Shown here: piece after piece, positions 10,256 to 17,277 of the stretch
Layout of the letters: each line of letters begins with the position of its first letter
Position numbering within the stretch: the first letter of the stretch is position 1
Source of the DNA: Paracoccaceae bacterium
GTDB lineage: Bacteria; Pseudomonadota; Alphaproteobacteria; Rhodobacterales; Rhodobacteraceae
NCBI GenBank assembly: GCA_007119835.1
Contig: SKOX01000291.1
Location: forward strand, 1-18,790
Direction: 5' to 3'
DNA length: 18,790 nucleotides
Position numbers and translations under genes: made by a program
Notes under the pieces: generated by a model
Seen by the model: only the letters and a program-made list of their open reading frames with translations
The model's database searches: none
Told to the model about the DNA's origin: nothing

Positions 10256-10726
10256 ATGCTGCGGGTGACCATCTGTGCCGTTGGGCGATTGCGCGGCGGG
10301 CCGGAGGCGGCGCTCGTTGACGACTACCTTGGTCGCTTCGCGCGCACGGGGCGCTCAGTAGGGCTCGGGCCGGCCAGCGTGACCGAGGTCGATGCGCGCG
10401 GGAGCGGAGCGGCGGAGGAGGGGCGTCTTCTGCTCGCGGCGGTTCCGGCAGGAGCGGTGACGGTGGCGCTCGACGAGCGGGGCAGGGAGATCTCGTCAGA
10501 GGCCTTTGCCGGGCGCCTGCGGCAGTGGGCGGATGAGGGGCGCCGGGATGCGGCCTTCCTGATCGGCGGGGCGGACGGGCTCGGAGCGGAGCCGCGGGAG
10601 GCCAGCGACCTAATGCTGTCGCTCGGGCCGATGGTGTGGCCGCACATGCTGGTCCGGGTGATGCTGGCCGAACAGCTGTATCGCGCGGCGTCGATCCTGG
10701 CCGGGACGCCGTATCACCGCGGCTGA
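10256..10726 (+). CDS. rlmH: 23S rRNA (pseudouridine1915-N3)-methyltransferase RlmH
   Basis: RlmH, a SPOUT-class methyltransferase, methylates pseudouridine 1915 in helix 69 of 23S rRNA on assembled 70S ribosomes, using S-adenosylmethionine. The 156-residue product has normal length. It begins MLRVTICAVGRLRGGPEAALVDDY, has the LDERGREISSEAFAGRL strand-helix, the SAM-binding loop FLIGGADGLG (101-110), the knot helix region LGPMVWPHMLVRVMLAEQLYRA, and the conserved end SILAGTPYHR. I chose the ATG at 10256 from this N-terminus; the longer frame from 10139 overlaps rsfS and has no homology. A GGAG lies a few bases upstream. It forms a two-gene unit with rsfS and converges on the lipid-transport operon. 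Confidence 0.96.
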   Translation: MLRVTICAVGRLRGGPEAALVDDYLGRFARTGRSVGLGPASVTEVDARGSGAAEEGRLLLAAVPAGAVTVALDERGREISSEAFAGRLRQWADEGRRDAAFLIGGADGLGAEPREASDLMLSLGPMVWPHMLVRVMLAEQLYRAASILAGTPYHRG

Positions 10727-10731
10727 AACCG

Positions 10732-10763
10732 GGCGGCGACAGCCTTTCCGCTGAGTGTCCGCC
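10732..10763 (+). terminator. Weak terminator-like hairpin between convergent rlmH and the lipoprotein gene
   Basis: GGCGG (10732-10736), a two-base bulge and ACA pair with TGT and CCGCC (10759-10763), starting five bases after the rlmH stop. It lacks a T-run. The position between convergent genes suits a terminator. Confidence 0.28.
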
Positions 10764-10808
10764 ACACCCTGCCACACGATGCGCTTGCCGATCCTCCCGC
10801 GCAGCGGA

Positions 10809-11447
10809 TCAGGAGGGTCGGATGCCGAACAGGGAGAGGAGCCAGGACGTCGTCTCGGCAAGGGCCTCGTCGGTCGCGGCGTCGAAGGCGGCAACGATCG
10901 CGAACGTGTCGGCCGAAGGGACGGAGCGCGTGGCCGAAACCTGTCGCGACGAGATGATCGCGCGGTCTTCCTCCCGCACAAGGGCAACCGAGAACGTCAC
11001 GCGGACGACGATGGGAAGCTCGGGATCGCGGGTCGCCTCCGCCTGAAAGTCGATGATCTCGGTCAGGAGCGTGTAGTCCGGCATGGGACCGGCCGTGGTG
11101 CGGGCGACGAAGCGGAAGGCGTTGGTCTTCTGCAACGTCTCCATCAGCAGCGACTGCACGAGTTCGGGAGCCGTGTCGATCCAGCGCGCGCCAGGCAGAT
11201 ACTGAACCTGGACCGGCGACGGCTTCACCAGAATGCGGTCCGTGTCGATCGCACCGGAGGTCGCCGGCGTGTCGACGAAGAGGTGGCGGCCGGTCGCCGT
11301 GGTCCCGGGTTGAAAGGCCGCCGGCTGCAGGGTGAAGGCCTGGAGCGGCTCGGCCGCGGTCCGGAGCGCCCCCAGGGGCCCGCAGGCCGTGAGCGCCGGC
11401 GCCGCGACCAAGAGGAGGAGGGCGGCAAGGAGGCGGGTGCGAATCAT
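10809..11447 (-). CDS. ABC-type transport auxiliary lipoprotein (PqiC/LptE-like ABC_trans_aux)
   Basis: This 212-residue protein begins with a lipoprotein signal peptide: basic MIRTR, a hydrophobic stretch, and lipobox LTAC with Cys22 as the lipidated residue, followed by GPLG. The next residue after Cys is Gly, consistent with release to the outer membrane. The mature part fits the ABC_trans_aux domain found with MCE operons: an early beta segment ending in LFVDTPATSGAIDTDRILVK, a YLPGARWIDTAPELVQSLLMETL helix, and a late beta region with VRVTFSVALVREEDRAIISSRQVSATR. It is the last gene of the operon, eight bases after the MCE gene. By analogy with PqiC it would be the outer-membrane end of the lipid conduit. 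Family level is secure; the exact partner role is inferred. Confidence 0.87.
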   Translation of the reverse strand: MIRTRLLAALLLLVAAPALTACGPLGALRTAAEPLQAFTLQPAAFQPGTTATGRHLFVDTPATSGAIDTDRILVKPSPVQVQYLPGARWIDTAPELVQSLLMETLQKTNAFRFVARTTAGPMPDYTLLTEIIDFQAEATRDPELPIVVRVTFSVALVREEDRAIISSRQVSATRSVPSADTFAIVAAFDAATDEALAETTSWLLSLFGIRPS

Positions 11448-11455
11448 GGCCTTGT

Positions 11456-13495
11456 CTATCTCCTGAATTCGGGCGCCGCGCCGCCGAAGAAGAAGCGGGC
11501 GGGGTCGCGCTCGATGCGGGTGGTCAGTCGATCGAGGCTCGAGACGAGGCCGCGCGCCTCCTGCGCGAGGCGGTTGAACTGGGGAAGTCCCGTCTGGGCG
11601 AAGGCCTGCACCGGAGGCGCGGCGCCGGAGATCGCGTCCGCGAGGATCGACATCGCGGCGTTGGCGTTCTCGACGGCGGCGCGAAGCTCGCCCGTGATCG
11701 CCGGGAGGTCGGCCGTCACCTCGGTCAGCGCCGTCTCGAGCGCCTGGGACACGGCGCGGAGATCCTCGAAGATCGGATCGAGATCCTCGTCGATCACCCT
11801 GTTCGCCCCGGCGAAGGTCTGCTCGGCGACCGTCAGGGTGCGCTCGGCGGCGTAGAGCGCCTGGTCGACGGCGGTGAGCGTCTGGTTGGCCGTGCGGAAG
11901 GTCTCGGTGGCGGCGGCGATCGTGCCCTGGGCCTGGATGGCGAGGCCCTCCAGCCGGTTGGTGAAGGCCGAGACGTCGGAGCCGATGACGGCGATCTCCT
12001 CGCCCACCAGCGAGGTGACCCGGTTCACCGTCGCGGCAGCCTCCCGAACGTCCGTGGCGATCTGGGGCAGATCCTCCTCGGCGAGCGCCTGAACGCTCAC
12101 GAGCGTGGCGCTGGCTGCGGCGACGGCGCCGCGCGCCTCCGCGACCAGTGCCGCGCCGTCTTCGGCGAGGATCTGGTTGGCGGTGCCGGCCGTCTCCTCG
12201 ACCGCGCGCAGGGTCGCGGTCGTCTGGTCGAGAGTGACCTCGGCGCGCGCGATCGTCGTCTCGAGCTGGCGGAAGCGCTCGGTCGCCGCGGCGGCGGCGT
12301 CGCGACCCTCGGCGACCAGCTCGGCGCCGTCGCCCGTCACGAGCGCGTCGACCGAGGCGACGGTGGTCTCGACGGCGGCGAGCGTCGCGGTGGTCTGCGC
12401 GAGTGTCGTCTCCGCGCGAGCGATGGCGGTCTCGATCTGGCGGAGCCGCTCGGTGGCGACGCTTGCCGCCTCCCGCGCCTCGACGACGAAGGCCGTGCCT
12501 TCGCCCGCCGCGAGCGCGTCGAAGGTCTCGGCGGCGGAGCGGACGCTGCGCAGCGCCTCGGTGCTCTCGGCGATCGCCTCCTCGGCGCGGGCGATGACGA
12601 CCTCGGCCTGCTCGAGCCGCGCCGTCGCGGCCTCCGCGGTCGCCGTGACGCCGGTGCCCAGCGCCTGCGCGCTCTCCGTCACCTGTAGCAGCGTGTCCTC
12701 GGCCTGCTCGATCAGGGCCGGCACCTGGGTCTCGAGCAGCCGCTCGGTGCTCGAGATGGCGAACTCGGCGGCGCTGAGCGCGCCCGTCGCGGCGGCGAGC
12801 GCCTGGCTCGCGTTGACGGCGACGCGCTCGACCTCGATCGTCAGCGGTTGGAGCTCCTCGGTGAAGTCGGCAAGGACCTGGGTCGCGTCACGCACCTGGG
12901 CACTGATCTCGCCGAAGTCCTCGAGCGCCTGATCGAGCCTGTCGGTGGCGTCGGCGAAGTTGGTGAGGATCCGCTGGACTGCCATCTGGGCCTCCGGCCC
13001 GACGAAGCCCTGAAGCTGCTGGATCAGGGTGAGCGTCTCGCTGAGGATGTCGGGCGCGTCCTGCATCAGCGCGTCGAGCGCGGCGGGCCGGGCGCGGATG
13101 GTCGGGACTGGCTCTTCCGCGACTTCCTTCAGCAGCGGCGCGTCCGGGTCGCGCGAGGTCAGGGCGACGAAGGAGATGCCGGTGACGCCCTGGAGCTGGA
13201 GCTGCGCCTCGACGTCGGCGGTGATCGGCGTGCTCGCCCGGACCTCCACCCGCGTGCGCACCAGCGTCGGATCCTCGCGGTCGAAGTCGAAGGTGACGAC
13301 CTGGCCGACGAGGACGCCGTTGTAGCGGACCTCGCCGCCGGACGGGAGCCCCGTGACGTTGTCGAACAGGATGTCGTAATAGTCATAGCGCCGGTCGAGT
13401 TCGAACTGCGCCAGCCACAGAACGAAGCCCAGGGCGGCGAACAGGCTCAGCAGCGTGAAGACGCCGATCAGGACGTAGTTTGCCCGGGTTTCCAT
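11456..13495 (-). CDS. mlaD: MlaD/MCE-family lipid transport protein with very long repetitive helical tail
   Basis: This is the periplasmic lipid-carrying subunit, anchored in the inner membrane. The 679-residue product starts METRANYVLIGVFTLLSLFAALGFVLWLA: a short cytoplasmic end and one membrane helix (about 8-29). One MCE domain follows (about 38-115) with LFDNVTGLPSGGEVRYNGVLVG and pore-loop-like LQLQGVTGISFV. Residues about 135-660 are Ala/Thr/Glu-rich and predicted almost wholly helical, including two tandem 57-residue repeats (334-390, 391-447) and more diverged flanking copies. The end, IERDPARFFFGGAAPEFRR, matches the DPARFLFG-type ending common in this group. E. coli MlaD is about 180 residues, so the tail is extreme, nearer in design to PqiB or mycobacterial Mce proteins. 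GGAGAGG precedes the ATG by one base of spacing. Confidence 0.93.
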   Translation of the reverse strand: METRANYVLIGVFTLLSLFAALGFVLWLAQFELDRRYDYYDILFDNVTGLPSGGEVRYNGVLVGQVVTFDFDREDPTLVRTRVEVRASTPITADVEAQLQLQGVTGISFVALTSRDPDAPLLKEVAEEPVPTIRARPAALDALMQDAPDILSETLTLIQQLQGFVGPEAQMAVQRILTNFADATDRLDQALEDFGEISAQVRDATQVLADFTEELQPLTIEVERVAVNASQALAAATGALSAAEFAISSTERLLETQVPALIEQAEDTLLQVTESAQALGTGVTATAEAATARLEQAEVVIARAEEAIAESTEALRSVRSAAETFDALAAGEGTAFVVEAREAASVATERLRQIETAIARAETTLAQTTATLAAVETTVASVDALVTGDGAELVAEGRDAAAAATERFRQLETTIARAEVTLDQTTATLRAVEETAGTANQILAEDGAALVAEARGAVAAASATLVSVQALAEEDLPQIATDVREAAATVNRVTSLVGEEIAVIGSDVSAFTNRLEGLAIQAQGTIAAATETFRTANQTLTAVDQALYAAERTLTVAEQTFAGANRVIDEDLDPIFEDLRAVSQALETALTEVTADLPAITGELRAAVENANAAMSILADAISGAAPPVQAFAQTGLPQFNRLAQEARGLVSSLDRLTTRIERDPARFFFGGAAPEFRR
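12155..12496 (-). repeat. Two tandem 171-base (57-codon) repeats inside the MCE protein gene
   Basis: Residues 334-390 and 391-447 align without gaps: for example ATERLRQIETAIARAE against ATERFRQLETTIARAE, and TLAQTTATLAAVETT against TLDQTTATLRAVEET. Both units end in GDG or EDG before the next copy. A weaker copy precedes (about 280-333, with ATARLEQAEVVIARAEEAI) and a partial one follows (448-476, starting ALVAEARGAVAAASATL). Confidence 0.8.
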
Positions 13496-13503
13496 GCCTC
13501 TCC

Positions 13504-14295
13504 TCAGCCGGCCGGCTGGGCCGCGCGGGCGCGGGGTCCGTGGAAGTACTCGTGGACCCAGGGATGCTCAACGTTAAGCATATCGGCCATCGTGCCGGTG
13601 ACCAACACCTTTTTCTCCGCGAGCACCGCGATCCGGTCGCAGGTGGCGTGCAAGGTGTCAAGGTCGTGCGTGACGAGGAAGACGGTGAGGCCGAGCGCGC
13701 GCTGGAGCGAGCGGATGAGCTCGTCGAATGCGGTGGCGCTGATCGGATCGAGGCCCGCCGTCGGCTCGTCGAGGAAGACGATTTCGGGATCGAGGGAGAT
13801 GGCACGCGCAAGGCCGGCCCGCTTGCGCATGCCGCCCGAGAGTTCGGCGGGATACTTCGATCCGGCGAGCGGCGGCAGGCCGACGAGGCTGACCTTGAGC
13901 TCGCCGAGGCCCCGCCGGATCTCCGGCGGCAGCTTGAGGCGCTCGCGCATCGGTGCCTCGACGTTCTCGAGCACGGTCAGCGAGGAGAACAGCGCGCCCT
14001 CCTGAAACATCACGCCCCAGCGGTTCTCGATGCTGCGACGCTCGGCCTCCGGGGCGGAGAGCATGTCGGTGCCGAGGACCCGGACAGAGCCTGCCGCCGG
14101 GCGGAGCAGGCCGCAGATCGCGCGCAGGAGCACGGACTTGCCGGAGCCCGAGCCGCCGACGACGCCGAGGACCTCGCCGCGGTAGACGTCGAGATCGAGG
14201 TTCTCGTGCACGACGTGATCGCCGAAGCGGGTGACGAGGCCGCGGACCTCGATGATCGCTTGGCGCTCGGCTTGCTGACGGGAGTCGTCGTACAT
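13504..14295 (-). CDS. mlaF: MlaF-type ABC transporter ATP-binding protein
   Basis: The cytoplasmic ATPase that powers the MlaE-type permease. The 263-residue product has a complete nucleotide-binding fold: Walker A GGSGSGKS (47-54), Q-loop Gln98 in MFQEGALFSSLTV, signature LSGGM (152-156) followed by RKRAGLARAI, Walker B IVFLDE (172-177) with catalytic Glu177, D-loop GLDP, and switch His210 in LVTHDLDT. The GALFSSLTVLENV and LSGGMRKRAGLARA wordings are typical of MlaF/Ttg2A. Its ATG directly abuts the permease stop and the MCE gene starts eight bases after its stop, so expression is coupled. The C-terminal ALFHG-like end appears here as WVHEYFHGPRARAA, as in MlaF proteins. Confidence 0.97.
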   Translation of the reverse strand: MYDDSRQQAERQAIIEVRGLVTRFGDHVVHENLDLDVYRGEVLGVVGGSGSGKSVLLRAICGLLRPAAGSVRVLGTDMLSAPEAERRSIENRWGVMFQEGALFSSLTVLENVEAPMRERLKLPPEIRRGLGELKVSLVGLPPLAGSKYPAELSGGMRKRAGLARAISLDPEIVFLDEPTAGLDPISATAFDELIRSLQRALGLTVFLVTHDLDTLHATCDRIAVLAEKKVLVTGTMADMLNVEHPWVHEYFHGPRARAAQPAG

Positions 14296-15417
14296 CTAGA
14301 CCTCGAGGATCGCGAAGAACACCGAGAAGAGCGCGTTGAAGACGATCACGAGGAAGATGGCAAGCACGACCGAGATCGAGGTGCGCCGGCCGAGCGAGGC
14401 CGCGTCCATCTCGACCTTCATGCCCTGGAAGGCGCCGACGACGGCGATGACCACTGCGAAGACCGGCGCCTTGACCATCCCGACGAAGAAGTGGCTGATG
14501 TCGGTGCCCTCGAGCATCCGGACGAGAAAGAGGCTCGGCGAGATGCCGAGCTCGATCCATGACATGATCATGCCGCCGAGGAGCCCCGTAATGTTGCCGA
14601 TGAAGGCGAGGACCGGGAGCATGATGAGGAGGGCGAGGACGCGGGGCACGACGAGGACCTCGATCGGGTCGAGGCCGAGGGTGCGCATGGCGTCGATCTC
14701 CTCCTGCATCTTCATCGAGCCGATGGACGAGGTGAAGGCCGAGGCCGAGCGCCCGGCGACCATGATCGCGGTGAGCAGCACGCCGAGCTCGCGCAGGACC
14801 GAGATCGCGATCAGGTCGACGACGAAGACCTCAGCGCCGAACTGGCGGAGCTGCGCGGCGCCCTGGTAGCCGATCACGATCCCGATGAGGAAGGTCATCA
14901 GCGCGACGATCGGCACCGCGTTGAAGCCCGCCTCGTGCATCTGGGCGACGAGCGAGGTGCCCCGGAGCCGCCATGGCCGGACCAGGACGCCGAGGAGCCG
15001 GGCGATCGTCTCCCCGAAGAAGGACAGGAGTTCGAGGACGAGGGCGGCCGTCGCGGCTGTTGCGCGGCCGATCCGCTCGAGCCAGGGCACAAGGCCGCCC
15101 GGCCGCGGTTCGGGCACGTGTTCCTCGGGCAGGCTCGCCTCGATGCGGTCGAGAAGCTGGCGCTGGATGTCGCTCGCGCCATCCACGCGCACCTCGGCGC
15201 CGTCCGCCTCGAGCCGCTTGGCGAGCGTGATGACGAGCCAGGCGCCGGCGGTGTCGAGCGTCTCGACGCGGGAGAGATCGATGACGATGTTTCCGCCACC
15301 GGGCTGCTCGCCGAGAGCACGGTCGATGGCCTCGATCCGGTCGATCACGAGCCGTCCGGCAAAGGCGAGGAGGGTTTCCTCGCCCGAGGTGTCGATGCTC
15401 ACGGTGGTGTCGGTCAT
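14296..15417 (-). CDS. mlaE: STAS-MlaE fusion: ABC lipid transporter permease
   Basis: An inner-membrane permease of the Mla type with an N-terminal STAS domain. Residues 1-100 carry the STAS fold (LLAFAGRLVIDRIEAIDRAL, then IVIDLSRVETLDTAGAWLV), the part that is the separate protein MlaB in E. coli. Residues about 110-373 are the MlaE domain with five or so membrane helices and the conserved stretch ELGVLLTAIMVAGRSASAF, MKMQEEIDAMRTLGLDPIEVLVVPRVLA. The ATG at 15417 gives 373 residues and starts right before the STAS domain; a TTG at 15504 would add 29 residues of no recognisable sequence, and neither has a strong ribosome site. It is the first gene of the operon, whose promoter should lie in the 150 bases shared with the divergent tRNA-Leu gene. 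Confidence 0.94.
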   Translation of the reverse strand: MTDTTVSIDTSGEETLLAFAGRLVIDRIEAIDRALGEQPGGGNIVIDLSRVETLDTAGAWLVITLAKRLEADGAEVRVDGASDIQRQLLDRIEASLPEEHVPEPRPGGLVPWLERIGRATAATAALVLELLSFFGETIARLLGVLVRPWRLRGTSLVAQMHEAGFNAVPIVALMTFLIGIVIGYQGAAQLRQFGAEVFVVDLIAISVLRELGVLLTAIMVAGRSASAFTSSIGSMKMQEEIDAMRTLGLDPIEVLVVPRVLALLIMLPVLAFIGNITGLLGGMIMSWIELGISPSLFLVRMLEGTDISHFFVGMVKAPVFAVVIAVVGAFQGMKVEMDAASLGRRTSISVVLAIFLVIVFNALFSVFFAILEV

Positions 15418-15526
15418 GGCGGCGTCTTTCTGCCGGAGCGTGTGCGCGGGGTCGGAACTTCGCTGCGGACTGTGACGCAAGGCCAGTTTGCTGTCATCCG
15501 GCAATGCGCGTCATCTCGCTCTCCCG

Positions 15527-15555
15527 TTGCCGCGGGGCGTGCAGCGCAGTAAGGT
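15527..15555 (+). promoter_or_regulatory. Candidate promoter of tRNA-Leu
   Basis: TTGCCG (15527-15532), a 17-base spacer and TAAGGT (15550-15555) end 13 bases before the mature tRNA 5' end, so transcription would begin a few bases upstream of the tRNA. The -10 box is only a moderate match. Confidence 0.4.
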
Positions 15556-15568
15556 GCGCCCGGCGCTC

Positions 15569-15653
15569 GCCCGAGTGGCGGAATTGGTAGACGCAGCGGA
15601 CTCAAAATCCGCCGCCGCAAGGTATGCCGGTTCGAGTCCGGCCTCGGGCACCA
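15569..15653 (+). tRNA. tRNA-Leu (anticodon CAA)
   Basis: A complete 85-base class II tRNA. The acceptor stem GCCCGAG (15569-15575) pairs with CTCGGGC (15643-15649), followed by discriminator A and an encoded CCA (15651-15653). The D-loop region reads GGCGGAATTGGTAGACGC, the anticodon stem GCGGA/TCCGC holds the loop CTCAAAA with anticodon CAA at 15603-15605 (reads UUG), there is a variable arm, and the T-arm is GCCGG-TTCGAGT-CCGGC. Discriminator A and the variable arm are leucine identity features. An open frame crossing it is an artefact. Confidence 0.97.
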
Positions 15654-15827
15654 CACCGGCGACGCTGGCGCTTCCTTTTGACAGGCTCGCTCACACGCAA
15701 GAGCGTCTTTGCTTGATGGCGTTGTGAATGTCCCGGGCGATCGGCCGGCGCGGCGAGCGGCCAACAGCCGGGAACGACATGCGCCCGAGGCGGTGCTCTG
15801 CCGTCCGAAGTGCTGGAATGGGGAAGC

Positions 15828-15920
15828 GAGAGGCTGGACACGGCCCAGGCGGGGCTCGTTACGGCTGCTTCCTTCCGGACCTGACCGGGTTGGCGAGGCG
15901 CCTGCCCGTGCCAACCTCTC
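15828..15920 (-). ncRNA. ffs: Signal recognition particle RNA, small bacterial (4.5S) type
   Basis: The minus strand carries the universal SRP domain IV signature GGTCAGGTCCGGAAGGAAGC followed by AGCC, with the GGAA tetraloop and the asymmetric and symmetric loops that bind Ffh. The ends pair: GAGAGG, TTGG, CACGG at the 5' side match CCGTG, CCAG, CCTCTC at the 3' side, which sets the boundaries to about 93 bases. That size is usual for alphaproteobacterial 4.5S RNA. With Ffh it targets membrane proteins co-translationally to FtsY and the SecYEG channel. It is transcribed divergently from pheA and has its own promoter. Confidence 0.95.
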
Positions 15921-15926
15921 ACGACC

Positions 15927-15955
15927 CATATACGTGCCCGCCCGCTCGGCATCAA
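15927..15955 (-). promoter_or_regulatory. Promoter of the SRP RNA gene
   Basis: On the minus strand TTGATG (-35, 15950-15955), a spacer of exactly 17 bases, and TATATG (-10, 15927-15932) end six bases before the predicted RNA 5' end. Spacing and start position fit a housekeeping promoter very well. Confidence 0.7.
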
Positions 15956-16076
15956 GACAGGGCCAAGGGGTCGGCCGTACGAGTTTGCGCTTTCCCTCGG
16001 CGAACGCATCCGGCATGTGTCGGCCCCGCCGCGGGTGGACCCAGCCCAGCCGGCGCGACGACCCGGAGACGCCGCC

Positions 16077-16955
16077 ATGACAAGCCGCAGCGACCGCCCG
16101 ATGATCTCCTTCCAGGGCACCCTCGGCGCCTATTCGCACGAGGCCTGCGTCCAGGCCTTTCCCGACCACGAGCCGCTGCCCTGCAACACCTTCGAGGGGG
16201 CGGCCGCGGCGGTGAGGGAGGGGCGGGCCGCTCTGGCGCTGCTGCCGGTCGAGAACTCGACCTACGGCCGCGTCGCCGACATCCACCACCTTCTGCCGGA
16301 ATCGGGCCTGCACATCATCGGCGAGCATTTTCTCAGGGTGCACATCAACCTGCTCGGCCTGCCCGGCACGACCCTCTCCGAGATCCACGCGGCGATGAGC
16401 CATACCGTGCTTCTCGGGCAGTGCCGCGACTTCCTCGCCGCGCACGGCATCGAGCGGCGGGTGGGGGCTGATACCGCCGGCTCGGCGGAGATCGTGGCGC
16501 GCACGGGCGACCGCACGCTGGCCGCGCTCGCCTCGGAGCTCGCGGCCGAGACCTACGGCCTGACCGTGCTTGCCCGCCACATCGAGGACCAGTCGAACAA
16601 CACCACCCGTTTTCTCGCCATGGCGCCGGAACGGCGGTTCGCGCCGCCGGCGGACGACCCCGCGGAGACCATCACGGCGTTCGTCTTCAGGGTGCGGAAC
16701 ATCCCCGCGGCCCTCTACAAGGCGATGGGCGGCTTCGCGACCAACGGCGTCAACATGGTCAAGCTCGAGAGCTACATGGTGAACGGCCACTTCACCGCGA
16801 CGCAGTTCTACGCCGAGGTCGAGGGGCACCCCGACCAGCCGCCGGTCGCCCGCGCCCTCGACGAGCTGGGGTACTTCACGTCGCTTCTGCAGATCCTCGG
16901 CGTCTTCCCGGCGCATGCCTACCGCCGGGAGCAGGGCGAGGCGGTCAAGGAGTGA
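16077..16955 (+). CDS. pheA: Prephenate dehydratase with C-terminal ACT domain
   Basis: PheA converts prephenate to phenylpyruvate, the committed step to phenylalanine. The 292-residue product has a periplasmic-binding-like PDT domain (about 9-185) starting ISFQGTLGAYSHEA, with LLPVENSTYGRVADIHHLL and the catalytic Thr177-Arg178-Phe179 motif in NNTTRFLAM. The ACT domain (about 199-275) has the regulatory stretch GVNMVKLESYMVNG, where the usual ESRP reads ESYM, so phenylalanine feedback binding may be altered; ESY variants are not rare. The ATG at 16077 has GGAG ten bases upstream; the GTG at 16017 adds residues with no homology. There is no fused chorismate mutase, so it is the monofunctional type. 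Confidence 0.97.
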   Translation: MTSRSDRPMISFQGTLGAYSHEACVQAFPDHEPLPCNTFEGAAAAVREGRAALALLPVENSTYGRVADIHHLLPESGLHIIGEHFLRVHINLLGLPGTTLSEIHAAMSHTVLLGQCRDFLAAHGIERRVGADTAGSAEIVARTGDRTLAALASELAAETYGLTVLARHIEDQSNNTTRFLAMAPERRFAPPADDPAETITAFVFRVRNIPAALYKAMGGFATNGVNMVKLESYMVNGHFTATQFYAEVEGHPDQPPVARALDELGYFTSLLQILGVFPAHAYRREQGEAVKE

Positions 16956-17277
16956 CGGCCTGGCGGCCAAGAAGGCTTGTTTCCCGCCGCTTGTAGATGC
17001 CGCGAGCCGAGGCGATCGTCCGCCGGAGCCCTCGACAGGCATGTCGCTCGATCGCTGTGAAGGAATCTGCAGGCGCCCGGAGGCGCGCTGCAGGCGCGCG
17101 GATGAAGCCCCGACGCCACGGGCGATGCAGGGCCGAAACCGCTGGTCCGGGCTTGGATGCTCCGCGGCAACGCTGGAAGGCGTGATCGCAGGAGCCGGCG
17201 TCCCCCGGAACTGCCACGGTCGCACTCCGTTCTACTGGCGACGCCTCCAACGGGGGGCAAGAAAAAGTGGAGCCGGC
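16956..17277 (+). other. 322-base gap between pheA and the response regulator gene; no gene seen
   Basis: Frames open here give low-complexity translations without family resemblance. The stretch holds a 10-base direct repeat, CTGCAGGCGC at 17067-17076 and 17088-17097 (21-base period), and a short GGCC-rich inverted repeat right after the pheA stop that is too weak to call a terminator. A promoter for the downstream gene is expected, but I could not find a convincing one. Confidence 0.5.

Noticed and set aside
12105..12932. 275-residue Ser/Ala-rich + frame opposite the MCE gene
   Set aside because: Antisense image of the repetitive coding tail, without a ribosome site or independent protein features.
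15488..15727. 79-residue open frame across tRNA-Leu
   Set aside because: Its middle (AELVDAADSKSAAARYAGSSPASGT) is the well-known false translation of a tRNA-Leu gene; the RNA fully explains the sequence.
15657..15827. Terminator or small gene between tRNA-Leu and SRP RNA
   Set aside because: Only a 4-bp ACGC-AAGA-GCGT stem with a mixed T-rich tail is visible, too weak to call.
15414..17225. 603-residue minus-strand frame across tRNA-Leu, the SRP RNA and pheA
   Set aside because: It runs antisense through tRNA-Leu and pheA and across the SRP RNA, and has no family resemblance; GC-driven openness explains it.
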